Positions 42,068 through 50,535 of a DNA stretch of 64,000 nucleotides are shown piece by piece (the first letter of the stretch is position 1; each line of letters begins with the position of its first letter). Position numbers and translations under genes: made by a program. The stretch lies in contig CP018627.1 in the NCBI GenBank assembly GCA_002021875.1, positions 248,001-312,000 of the forward strand, read 5' to 3'. This stretch comes from Streptomyces hygroscopicus (GTDB lineage: Bacteria; Actinomycetota; Actinomycetes; Streptomycetales; Streptomycetaceae). Under the pieces are notes generated by a model. It was not told where the DNA came from, did not search any database, and saw only the letters and a list, made by a program, of their open reading frames with translations.

Positions 42068-44971
42068 ATGCGTCGTCGTTTCCCGTTGAGCAGATCGCCA
42101 GGCCGGCGCCACTTACTCGGCCGCGCTCTGGTCGCGGCCGCCGTGCTGGCCACAGGTCCCGGTCCGTCCGCGGACGCCGCTCCTCCCGCATCCGCGGCGG
42201 CCTCGACGGCCGCGACGGGCCTTCGCAAGGCCGCACTGGACGACCTGAACTACTCGCCGACCTCCCGCACCCTCAAGCCGACCGCCGTGTACTCCACGTC
42301 CGGCGGCGTCGCGAACCCGCAGAACGTCCTCAGCGGGCAGCCGACACGGATCTCCGGCTCACGGTCGGCCATCACCCTCGATTTCGGCAAGGAGGTCGGC
42401 GGCCTGGCAACGTTGTCATTCGGTGACACCAGCGGCAGCGGCCAACGGGTCGGCCTGGCCTTCAGCGAGTCGTCCCTGTACGCGGGCACCAACAGCGACC
42501 GGAGCAGCGGCCGCGACGGCGAGGACGGAGCGCTCTACGCCACGGCCTCAGCCAACGGCACCTACACGACGCCCGCCGCGCGACTGCGGGGTGGCTTCCG
42601 CTACCTCACCGTCTTCCTCGACACCTCTGGCTGGGTGGACCTCAAGGGCGTCAGCCTCGAATTCACCGCGGCTCCGGGGAAGGCGAACCCGGCCGACTAC
42701 GCCAACTACTTCCACTCCAGTGACGACCTGCTCAACCGCATCTGGTACGCCGGGGCGTACACCGTGCAGCTCAACACGATCGCCCCCGGCCAGGGCCGCG
42801 CCTGGCCCCCACCGGCCACGGAGTGGGACAACAGCGCCACCGTCGGCGTGGGCGACTCCGTCCTGGTCGACGGGGCCAAACGCGACCGTACGGTGTGGCC
42901 CGGTGACCTGGGCATCGCCGTACCCACGCAGTACGCCTACTCAGGCGACCTCACCTCGACGCGCAACGCGCTCACCACGATGTACAACGCGCAGTCCGCC
43001 GAGGGTGAAATCCCCTGGTCAGGACCGCCGTTCAACCTCAAAGGCTCGGACACGTACCACACCTGGACGCTGTTGGGCACGGCGACGTACTACACGTACT
43101 CGGCCGACCGGGCGTGGCTGGACTCCCAATGGGCCGACTACAAGCGCGGGATGGCCTTCATCACCAACAAGATCGACGGCAACAACCTCCTCAATGTGAC
43201 CCGCACCCAGGACTGGGCCCGCGCCGGCCAGGGTGGCGAGAACATCTCGGCCAACGCGCTGCTGTACGCCGCGCTCAAGGGGGGCGTCACCCTGGCCTCG
43301 GTCAAGGGCGACAGCGAGCTCGCAGCGAGCTGGGCCGGCAAGGCGGCCGCCATCAAGACCGCGGCCAACTCCCGCCTGTGGGACGCCTCGAAGGGCGTGT
43401 ACAAGGACAACCCCACCAGCGGCCTGTACCCGCAGGACGGCAATTCGCTCGCCGTCTGGTACGGGCTCACCGACTCCACGGCGAAGTCCCGGAGCATCAT
43501 CACCCAGCTCGGAACCCGCTGGGGCACCTACGGCCCCACCACCCCCGAGTGGGGTGGCAACGTGTCCCCCTTCGTGGGCGGGATGGAGCTGAACGCCCGC
43601 TTCACCGCCAACGACGACTACACCGCCCTGGCGCAGATCCGTCGTACCTGGGGTCACATGCTGAACAGCGACATCGGCACCAAGAGCACCTTCTGGGAGG
43701 GCATCAAGGCCGACGGCGGCCTCGCCTACGGCGGTTCGTTCATGAGTCTGGCCCACGGCTGGTCCACCGCGCCCACCTCCACCCTCACCTTCGACGTGCT
43801 CGGCACCGCACCGGAGTCGGCGACCGGCGCTTACCGCTTCGTCCCGCACCCCGGCGACCTGACCAGCGCCGAGGGCCGCATCACCATGCCCCAGGGCGCC
43901 ATCAACGCATCCTGGTCCCGTGTCCCCGCCGCCGGCACCTATGCGGCGCACCTCACCAGCCCGTCCGGCACCACCGGCCGCATCGGCGTCCCGAAGCTGG
44001 GCGGCGGCAACATCTCGGTGTCCGTGAACGGCACCGTCGTCTGGAGCAACGGAACCTTCACGCCCATCCCAGGAATCACCGGCGCGAGCCAGGACGACGC
44101 CTACGTCTACCTCACCGGCGTCGCCCCGGGCAGCTACAGCGTGAGCGCCACCGGACTGGGCAACCCGTCGGCACCCGCCGAACCCGGTACCGGCGCTCTG
44201 CGTGCGGGCTTCACCCGGTGCGCGGGCGAAGGCGGTACGTGCACCTTCAGCGGCACCCGCGCGGTGGCCTACGGGGCCGGGACGTACACGTACAAGACGG
44301 CGACCGACAGCACCGCCTGCACCAGCGCCTCATTCGGTGGCGACCCGGCGTCGAATCTCGTCAAGTCCTGCTATGTCGCCGACGCGGGCGGCCCGCCCGG
44401 ATACACCGTCTGCGCCGCCGAGGACGGCGCCTGCTCCGTTCCCGGCTACAACCGCGACGTCGCCTACGGCGGCAACGGCAACTTCGCCCATCAGGTCACC
44501 AACGGCTCCGTCGCCTGCACCAACGCACACTTCGGCGATCCCATCGACGGAGTCGCCAAGTCCTGCTACCTGCCACCCGATGCAGGTCCGCCCGGCGGCT
44601 GGACCAAGTGCGCCTCCCAGAACGGCACCTGCCCGGCCACCGCGGGACAGCCGGTGATGTACGGCGCCTTCGGCGCGTTCACCACGAGCACGGCCACCGG
44701 CGACACCCCGTGCACCGACGCCACGTTCGGCGACCCGATACCCGGCGAGTCCAAGGCCTGCTACACCGCCACCGGCGGCCCTCCCGGCTACGCCACCGCC
44801 TGCTCCGCCGAAGGCGGCACGTGCGCCTTCGGCGGACAGCGGACCGTCGCCTACGGCGCACGGGGCCGCTTCGTCTACAAGTCGTTCACCAGCGGCACCA
44901 GTTGTACGACGGCGGCAATCGGCACCGATCCGCTGCCCGGCGTGAGCAAGACCTGCTACCTCACACCCTGA
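42068..44971 (+). CDS. Secreted alpha-L-rhamnosidase-like six-hairpin glycosidase with four Cys-rich repeats
   Basis: This 967-residue protein begins with an export signal (MRRRFPLSRSPGRRHLLGRA, then a hydrophobic stretch and ADAAPPASA); the twin arginines hint at Tat export. A beta-sandwich domain with YLTVFLDTSGWVDLKGVSLE precedes an (alpha/alpha)6 catalytic domain like GH78: ATEWDNSATVGVGDSVLVDG, QSAEGEIPWSGPPFNLKG, STFWEGIKADGGLAYGG and SLAHGWSTAPTSTL, followed by a beta domain. From about residue 707 come four tandem repeats of about 65 residues, each with four Cys. It probably removes rhamnose from plant glycosides or polysaccharides outside the cell. A LacI-type operator precedes it. 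Confidence 0.85.
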   Translation: MRRRFPLSRSPGRRHLLGRALVAAAVLATGPGPSADAAPPASAAASTAATGLRKAALDDLNYSPTSRTLKPTAVYSTSGGVANPQNVLSGQPTRISGSRSAITLDFGKEVGGLATLSFGDTSGSGQRVGLAFSESSLYAGTNSDRSSGRDGEDGALYATASANGTYTTPAARLRGGFRYLTVFLDTSGWVDLKGVSLEFTAAPGKANPADYANYFHSSDDLLNRIWYAGAYTVQLNTIAPGQGRAWPPPATEWDNSATVGVGDSVLVDGAKRDRTVWPGDLGIAVPTQYAYSGDLTSTRNALTTMYNAQSAEGEIPWSGPPFNLKGSDTYHTWTLLGTATYYTYSADRAWLDSQWADYKRGMAFITNKIDGNNLLNVTRTQDWARAGQGGENISANALLYAALKGGVTLASVKGDSELAASWAGKAAAIKTAANSRLWDASKGVYKDNPTSGLYPQDGNSLAVWYGLTDSTAKSRSIITQLGTRWGTYGPTTPEWGGNVSPFVGGMELNARFTANDDYTALAQIRRTWGHMLNSDIGTKSTFWEGIKADGGLAYGGSFMSLAHGWSTAPTSTLTFDVLGTAPESATGAYRFVPHPGDLTSAEGRITMPQGAINASWSRVPAAGTYAAHLTSPSGTTGRIGVPKLGGGNISVSVNGTVVWSNGTFTPIPGITGASQDDAYVYLTGVAPGSYSVSATGLGNPSAPAEPGTGALRAGFTRCAGEGGTCTFSGTRAVAYGAGTYTYKTATDSTACTSASFGGDPASNLVKSCYVADAGGPPGYTVCAAEDGACSVPGYNRDVAYGGNGNFAHQVTNGSVACTNAHFGDPIDGVAKSCYLPPDAGPPGGWTKCASQNGTCPATAGQPVMYGAFGAFTTSTATGDTPCTDATFGDPIPGESKACYTATGGPPGYATACSAEGGTCAFGGQRTVAYGARGRFVYKSFTSGTSCTTAAIGTDPLPGVSKTCYLTP
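44190..44968 (+). repeat. Four cysteine-rich protein repeats in the rhamnosidase tail
   Basis: Each unit follows the pattern C-A-x-E-x-G-x-C, then VAYG or VMYG, then F/Y-x-Y/H, then C-T-x-A-x-F-G-D-P, then V-x-K-S-C-Y. Approximate units are 44190-44385, 44388-44582, 44583-44777 and 44780-44968, joined by GPPG linkers. Two disulphides per unit are likely. The units differ enough (about half identical by eye) that they were duplicated long ago. They look like carbohydrate- or wall-binding modules, which is inference. Confidence 0.8.
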
Positions 44972-45042
44972 TGAGCCCAAGGACTGGATCGGGTGGCTCC
45001 GGCGCTGAGACGTACGGCAGGTGATCTGACTGCTGAGCCGTG

Positions 45043-45080
45043 CTGCCCGAGCCGGAGGTCCCGCTGGCCGACTCGGGCAG
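45043..45080. terminator. Hairpin between convergent rhamnosidase and secreted-protein genes
   Basis: Arms ctgcccgag (45043-45051) and ctcgggcag (45072-45080) pair perfectly over 9 bp with a 20-base loop. It lies 70 bp after the rhamnosidase stop and just after the opposing gene's stop, so it may end both transcripts. Confidence 0.45.
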
Positions 45081-45090
45081 GGGCGCGCGG

Positions 45091-45990
45091 CTACGGCCGC
45101 ACGGCGTACACGTACCGGCTGAAGGGTGCCCTGGGATCGGTACGCTCATCGTTCGCGTACTCACCGAGCGTCCAGAGCGCGCCGGAGCCGGAGCCGTCGT
45201 AGCTGAGGTCCTCGACGCCGATGTTCAAGCGGGACCTGTGCCTGGGACCCGCCGCCCAGTTCTCCCTCCACCTGCGCAGCTCACCAGCCTTCCTGGAGGT
45301 GTGGCTGGTGGTCAGGTAGTACGTGGAGCCGACCTTGACCGCGCCCTGCGTGTTCGAGCCCTTCGGCACCGCGTGCGCCCACTCGGCCCGGGGCCGCAGA
45401 GCGCCTCGGGAAATGACGAGCTTGCGCGCGCGGCCGCTCCAGTCGTAGGCATGGGTCTGCGGCAGGACGTACTCGTACCCGTGCGCATGGAACGTCCTTC
45501 CGTCCGGCTGACGACCGATCCCCTCTCCCTTGGTGACCTTGAAGAACCGCCGCAGGTCGAAAACCCTGATCCCCGGGAAGTACGGTCTGCTCGCCCGGTA
45601 CATGCTGTCGGCGATGTACAGGTGATGGCCGTACCAGGCGATGCCTCCCGCATGCAGGTCCAGCGCACCGATGCCGTCTCGCAGCTCGCCCTGACCGTCC
45701 GGCTCCGAGTACGGCTCCACCAGAAGGACATGGCGGTACGTGATCTCCCCGGATGTACTCCAGTTGACGACGGAGAGCCGAGCACCTTGGTCGCCCTTGT
45801 GGTCGTACCAGGAGACGAGCAGCGTCTTCGCGGGGCTCGTTCCGTCCGCGTCGTAATCCTGTGTGATGCCCTGCGGCCGCCACTTCTTGCCGATGAAGTC
45901 GGCGGATTCCCATCGGAAGGCATGCCCAGGAACACGCCGCTCCGGTTCCGCGTCGAAGCGGTAGCCCTCCTCCCGTCCCGGACAGACCAC
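45091..45990 (-). CDS. Streptomyces secreted-protein family member, 5' end lost or frameshifted
   Basis: This 299-residue frame matches a family of secreted Streptomyces proteins of unknown function. Typical segments are RVPGHAFRWESADFIGKKWR, KTLLVSWYDHKGDQGARLSV, LDLHAGGIAWYGHHLYIADS, GIRVFDLRRFFKV and HAHGYEYVLPQTHAYDWSGR. They have a beta-propeller look. Relatives carry a signal peptide before the first segment. Here that frame has none, while a signal-like sequence (SSRRLRLIFCVLVVHGLT) occurs in another frame starting at GTG 46196, two bases after the aldehyde dehydrogenase stop. A frameshift near 45990-46010 would reconcile the two, so the gene is probably inactive as it stands. Confidence 0.65.
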   Translation of the reverse strand: MVCPGREEGYRFDAEPERRVPGHAFRWESADFIGKKWRPQGITQDYDADGTSPAKTLLVSWYDHKGDQGARLSVVNWSTSGEITYRHVLLVEPYSEPDGQGELRDGIGALDLHAGGIAWYGHHLYIADSMYRASRPYFPGIRVFDLRRFFKVTKGEGIGRQPDGRTFHAHGYEYVLPQTHAYDWSGRARKLVISRGALRPRAEWAHAVPKGSNTQGAVKVGSTYYLTTSHTSRKAGELRRWRENWAAGPRHRSRLNIGVEDLSYDGSGSGALWTLGEYANDERTDPRAPFSRYVYAVRP

Positions 45991-46197
45991 CCCTCCCCCA
46001 CCAGTCGCAATCCGAGTGTCCCGGACAACACCGTGCTGTTCCCGGAGGTTGACGCCCTGCGGATGACCTGCCGTACGGGCCGGCCACCGCTGGGTCCAGG
46101 TAATCGGCTCGTTGAGCGAGTCAGTCCGTGCACAACAAGGACACAGAAGATCAGGCGGAGCCGCCGCGACGAGCCGAACCGAGCGGACCGCCGCACG

Positions 46198-47664
46198 TCA
46201 CGCCTTTGCCCGCACGCTCCGTCCGCCTGCCACCGGGTAGTGAAGGGCCTGCAGTTCGCAGAAGGCGTCGATCCCCTCTGGTCGGCACTCCCGCCCGATG
46301 CCGGACTCCTTGAAGCCGCCGAAGGGCGCTACGGGGTTGAACGGGGCACCGCTGATCTTGAGTTGGCCTGCCCGCACCCGCCGGGCGACCGAGGTCGCCC
46401 GCTCGTCGCTGCTCGACCAGACCGAGCCGTGCAGCCCGTAGCGCGTGGAGTTCGCCAGGCGGACCGCGTCGTCGTCGCCGTCATGGGTCGTGATCGAGAT
46501 GACCGGCCCGAAGATCTCCTCCTGAGCCAGGTCCATGTCCATGGTCACGTCGCTGAACACCGTCGGTGCGCAGTACAGACCGTCCATGTCCCGCGGAGGA
46601 ACCACCGCGCGAGCGCCTTGAGCCACTCCGCGCGCACAGGCGCGAGCGACCCGCGCCTTGGCCCCTGCGCTGATCAGCGGCCCCAGGTCGGTGTCGGGCG
46701 CGGCGGGATCGCCAACGCCGTACGTGGCCGTGACCGTCCGGGCGAGTTCCTCCGCTTCGCGGACCAGCCGCCGCGGCACGATCAGCCGGCTCCACTGGAG
46801 ACACGCCTGGCCGCTGTTGAACAGTGCTTGACCGACGGACGCCGCGACCGCCTGGGCCAGGTCCGCGTCGTCGAGAACCAAGGAAGCACTCTTGCCTCCG
46901 AGTTCCAGATGCACGCGGGTGAGATTCGCCGCGGCCGCGACAGCCACCGAACGGCCCGCGCGCACCGAGCCGGTGAACGAGACCAGGTCGGTGAGGGGCG
47001 ACGAGGCCAGTGCCGATCCCACGTTCGGCCCGTCGCCGAACACGATGTTGAGCACACCGGGCGGCAGTTCGCTCCACTCGGCCAGGCGCGCGAGGTGCGC
47101 CGCGTGCAGGGGTGTCAGCTCGCTGGGCTTGAGTACGACCGTGCACCCGGCGAGCAGGGCCGGCACGACCTTTTGCAGGGTGAGGATCAGCGGCACGTTC
47201 CAGGGGATGATCGCGGCGACCACTCCGGCCGGCGCACGCCGGATGACGGAATTCCCGCGACGCTCGTCGTCCAGCCGGGATACCGAGTCGACGCATGCTC
47301 GCGCGATGTCGATCGCGAGTCCCGCCTGAACGTTGCGGCTCAACGCGATGGGCGTGCCGACCTCACGGGAGATCAGCGCGCTGAGGAATTCGGCGTCGGC
47401 CTCGATCAGCCGGAGCCATTTCCGCACCGATTCGAGGCGGTCGTCACGTGGTGTCCCGCTCCAGCCGGGCAGCGCGGCGGTGGCGCTCGCGAGAGCGGTC
47501 TCCGCGTCGGCCGCTGTGCCACGAGGAACGCTCCCGATGACACTCCCGTCAGCCGGATTGCTCACCGGGTCGACGTCCGGGCTCTTCGGCGGGATCCAGG
47601 CACCGCCAATCCAGTGTTCGCGGTGGTCCGACGAGGAACCGGTGATGGACGATATGAGCGGCAT
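46198..47664 (-). CDS. NAD(P)-dependent aldehyde dehydrogenase
   Basis: This 488-residue enzyme starts at ATG 47664 behind AAGGAGGGG. It has the ALDH signatures: AIIPWNVPLILTLQKVVPAL (cofactor fold), SFTGSVRAGRSVAVAAAANL, the general base in LELGGKSASLVLDDADLAQA, and the nucleophile in FNSGQACLQWSRLIVPRRL. The C-terminus has FGGFKESGIGRECRPEG. It would oxidise an aldehyde to an acid, with substrate unknown. It is 79 bp downstream of a DUF711 gene on the same strand and likely co-transcribed with it. The frame is complete. Confidence 0.9.
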   Translation of the reverse strand: MPLISSITGSSSDHREHWIGGAWIPPKSPDVDPVSNPADGSVIGSVPRGTAADAETALASATAALPGWSGTPRDDRLESVRKWLRLIEADAEFLSALISREVGTPIALSRNVQAGLAIDIARACVDSVSRLDDERRGNSVIRRAPAGVVAAIIPWNVPLILTLQKVVPALLAGCTVVLKPSELTPLHAAHLARLAEWSELPPGVLNIVFGDGPNVGSALASSPLTDLVSFTGSVRAGRSVAVAAAANLTRVHLELGGKSASLVLDDADLAQAVAASVGQALFNSGQACLQWSRLIVPRRLVREAEELARTVTATYGVGDPAAPDTDLGPLISAGAKARVARACARGVAQGARAVVPPRDMDGLYCAPTVFSDVTMDMDLAQEEIFGPVISITTHDGDDDAVRLANSTRYGLHGSVWSSSDERATSVARRVRAGQLKISGAPFNPVAPFGGFKESGIGRECRPEGIDAFCELQALHYPVAGGRSVRAKA

Positions 47665-47743
47665 GGGCCGTCCCCTCCTTGACGTTTCGCAGACGTTCGG
47701 CATCGCCCCGCACGACCGGAATGGCCGCCGACTCGCAAGGCCC

Positions 47744-49024
47744 TCAGGCGGTCGGGTAGTCGATGTTGACGACCTGTGGCGCCCGGAACTCCGTGCGATG
47801 CGGATCGGAGCCGACCGGCGCGAGCATCAAACGGGCGGACAGCGGTTTGCGCCACCGCGCCGACAGCGCCGCCATGTCCATGATCATGGCGACGACCTCA
47901 TGCTCCTGAGTCGAGCCCGGCAGCGGGATCGTGTCCAGGCCCGCACCGCAGACGGAGGAGTACGCGATCACCGAGTCGGCGTCGATACGGCCCTCCTGCC
48001 AGGAGCGTGCGAGCACCCTGTCCTCCAGCACCGGGAGCATCAGACCCGCGTATCCGACCGTGGGACGGCCCACCGACCGGATGCCCGTGGTCACCGCGGC
48101 GCATGTGGCGACCGTGCCGGGAGAACCGAACCTGATGCCTCCGACGGTCTCCAGGAACTCCGCGATGCCGGCATCCGGCGCGCAGGCCGGGGACGGGTCG
48201 ACTCCGTGGAACAGCAGGCCATGCCGCTCGCACGACGGCACCAGCACCGCCTGGAGCGGGCCGAGTTGGTCCTGCAGGCACCTTTGGGTCAGCCGGGCCG
48301 CCTCCGCGATGTCACCGGGCTTGGCCGCGCGAGCGCGTGCGAGAAGTGCGCCGGCCGACTGGAGCGCCACGCTCACCCCCGCGGCGCCGCCGTCGCTGAA
48401 GGAGCCCGGGAACAGCGGAGCGTTGGCGCCCAGGTTGGCGATCGCCGCGAACCGGAAGTTGGCGTCCCTGTCGCGGCTCGCCAGTTCACGGATCACGGCC
48501 CCGCTGAAGGCGGCGGCGGCGTGGTCCACCTCGGCGCCGTCCGCGACCACGACGGACGTGAACAACGAGGGGTGTTCGGCCAGCACCTCCGCGACGTCGG
48601 AAGGCTGGAGCTCCGCGAGCGCGGCGGGCCGCAACGCGGTCAACGAGGCACTGCCCACCCCCGCACGCCGGCATGCCGCGGTGAGATCCGCAGCCCTCGT
48701 GTGGAGTTGATCCCGGCTCACCGGCTCGTCGAGTGCGGGGCCGGACAGGCGGACCGTCTGCACGCCGAACCCGGCCCGCGTGATCTCGTCACCGATCCGC
48801 AGGGCCCGCTCGCCGTATTCGCTGATGGCGGCGATGTCGGCTCGTCCCCCTTGGAGGACGCCGTGCGCCCGTGCCCCAGCCCGGCACTCCGCCATCAGGT
48901 CCGTCTCGGTCACCTGCGGCTGTCCGACGAGACGGTCATCCGCCGCTGTGCGGAGGGCGCCGAGCTGGAGCTCAGGGCCCACATCGGCCATGCGGAAATG
49001 ACCGACCGCAACCGCGCGAGGCAT
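47744..49024 (-). CDS. DUF711-family protein
   Basis: This 426-residue protein matches the DUF711 (UPF0210) family, whose members share a fold with pyruvate-formate lyase-like proteins but have no agreed function. Visible segments include ANFRFAAIANLGANAPLFPG, SDGGAAGVSVALQSAGALLA, TRFGS-like GGIRFGSPGTVATCAAVTTG and a C-terminal MMLP-type GYAGLMLPVLEDRVLARSWQ. The start is uncertain: ATG 49024 lacks a clear ribosome binding site, and ATG near 48988 is an alternative. It is upstream of, and probably in operon with, the aldehyde dehydrogenase. Confidence 0.78.
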   Translation of the reverse strand: MPRAVAVGHFRMADVGPELQLGALRTAADDRLVGQPQVTETDLMAECRAGARAHGVLQGGRADIAAISEYGERALRIGDEITRAGFGVQTVRLSGPALDEPVSRDQLHTRAADLTAACRRAGVGSASLTALRPAALAELQPSDVAEVLAEHPSLFTSVVVADGAEVDHAAAAFSGAVIRELASRDRDANFRFAAIANLGANAPLFPGSFSDGGAAGVSVALQSAGALLARARAAKPGDIAEAARLTQRCLQDQLGPLQAVLVPSCERHGLLFHGVDPSPACAPDAGIAEFLETVGGIRFGSPGTVATCAAVTTGIRSVGRPTVGYAGLMLPVLEDRVLARSWQEGRIDADSVIAYSSVCGAGLDTIPLPGSTQEHEVVAMIMDMAALSARWRKPLSARLMLAPVGSDPHRTEFRAPQVVNIDYPTA

Positions 49025-49085
49025 CGGCGCGGCACTGGCACGCGAGGACGCTCGGCGCGGCGCCTGGCGCCGGCCCGGCAGCCCG

Positions 49086-49232
49086 GCGGTGCGCCAGCCT
49101 TCCGCGCCGCGGCGGCTGGGCAAGCAGCGCGTCGAGGCCCTTCAGGCCCTACGCGGCCTGACCGTGCCCGGTTACGGCTGGCGCCGGCACCCCGTCGTGC
49201 AGATGTGGACCGGATACGAAGAGGCCTTCGAG
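49086..49232 (+). pseudogene. MSMEG_6728-family fragment
   Basis: The frame reads APRRLGKQRVEALQALRGLT, then VPGYGWRRHPVVQMWTGYEE. This is the conserved core of the MSMEG_6728 family (small proteins related to pyrimidine-dimer glycosylase-like folds). The first 15-20 residues and the C-terminus are missing. It overlaps the start region of the DUF711 gene on the other strand. Confidence 0.65.
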
Positions 49233-49319
49233 CTGCTGCTCCTTGGGCCCTTCTCTCCTTGCGCGCGCTTCGGGCAGATCGGGTTCCAGCAGATGCCCAC
49301 TTTCTCAGAAAATGGGATG

Positions 49320-49532
49320 TTCCTCCGCGGGCGTGCGCCTACCGGCCGGGCGACCGGACCGGCGGGCGCGCCTGCCCCTGCTCCGCGGGCTACTGGACGT
49401 TCTACGACCGGCACCGGGACCGGTTCGCGGGCAACCACCCCACCTCCCCGGGCGGTGCGGCAGCTCGACCGGCTCACCGACCTCGCTGGGGCCCGCCGGC
49501 AGGAGCGCACACGCGGTGACGCACCGCCATGA
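49320..49532 (+). pseudogene. FeS-type photolyase (cryptochrome/photolyase-related) C-terminal fragment
   Basis: One frame reads CAYRPGDRTGGRACPCSAGY, then WTFYDRHRDRFAGNHPTS. After a shift near 49455 another frame ends VRQLDRLTDLAGARRQERTR. This matches the end of iron-sulphur bacterial cryptochrome/photolyase-like proteins, where the Cys residues bind a 4Fe-4S cluster and Y-W-x-F-x-D-R-x-R is conserved. The N-terminal 90% is missing. In streptomycetes photolyase genes often sit beside light-induced crt genes, which fits this location. Confidence 0.6.
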
Positions 49533-49666
49533 GACCCATGTCGATGGGCCGGTGGGGTGAAAAGTTCCCCAACCGGTCCCACGCCGGGCACAGATCAACG
49601 CATCCGCGCACGGACCGACGGCGGAAGCACTGGTGTGCAGGTGACCGAGAGTGAAAGAGGTTGCGG

Positions 49667-50535
49667 ATGCTTGGAGTGCAGCCGACGGTGGCAGACCCGG
49701 CCGGACTCGTCGAGGAACCGCGCACGGCCCGCGACGCCGCCAGGGCCGTCGAGACGGTACTGGAGCATCACCTCGATACGGCACTGGGCCGGGCCCGGGA
49801 TGTGGACCCGTTGTTCGCCCGCGACGTGGCAGCCCGTGTCAGCGCGTTCGTCCAGCGCGGCGGGAAGCGGCTGCGCACGGCGTTCGCGTGGTGCGGCTGG
49901 CGGACGACGGACGGCTCGGGCGATGCCACGGCGGTCCCGCACACGGGAGCCGCCCTCGAACTCCTCCAGGCATGCGCGCCCTCATACCTGACGACCCGAT
50001 GGAGGGATCGCCGCTGCGTCGGGGTGCGCCGGCTGTGCACGCCTGCTTCGCCCGCATGCACCGGGCGGCACGGATGACCGGTCCACTCGCCGCCGACGAG
50101 TACACGTTGCACGCGCTGCGCCCCGCCGGCGGGTGCGCGGGGCCGTCCTTCCAGCTCCGCGACGACCCCTGCGGCGCCTTCGGCGACCCGGCGCTCACGG
50201 GCAAACCGGCCGACAACGACCTGCGGACGCGCAAGCTCACCTACCTGCTCGCCGTCGCCGTCAGGCTCGCCGACGCCGCCAGGGACGAGGAGGCCGCCGC
50301 TGTGCTCGCCCCGGGCGCGGCCCACCGGTCGGAGGACACCGTGGAGCGGATGCGGGCGGCGCTGGAGCGGACCGGAGCCCGGACCGTCGTGGAGTCGAAG
50401 ATCGCGGAACTGGCAGCCACGAGTCTGCGGCACTTCGCGACGATCGGCGCCGGTCCGGGTCTGCGGCGGGAGTTCGCCGCACTGGTCGAACGAGCGTCGG
50501 GTGTCGCCCCGGGGCCCACCGGGGAGGGCGCGTGA
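49667..50535 (+). pseudogene. crtE: crtE geranylgeranyl diphosphate synthase, frameshifted and internally deleted
   Basis: The start ATG 49667 opens a normal polyprenyl synthase N-terminus: VETVLEHHLDTALGRARDVD and AFVQRGGKRLRTAFAWCGW. Near 49972 the frame shifts; the first Asp-rich motif then reads LIPDDPMEGSPLRRGAPAVH, with Glu at the last Asp position. After ARMTG the sequence jumps to PLAADEYTLHALRPAGGCAG, so about 110 residues holding several catalytic helices are missing. The second Asp-rich motif survives as FQLRDDPCGAFGD. Its stop overlaps the crtI start (GTGA). Frameshift plus deletion make a functional prenyltransferase very unlikely. Confidence 0.87.

Noticed and set aside
45040..47682. 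An 880-codon plus-strand open frame over the aldehyde dehydrogenase and secreted-protein genes
   Set aside because: Antisense shadow; the reverse strand has clear aldehyde dehydrogenase motifs.
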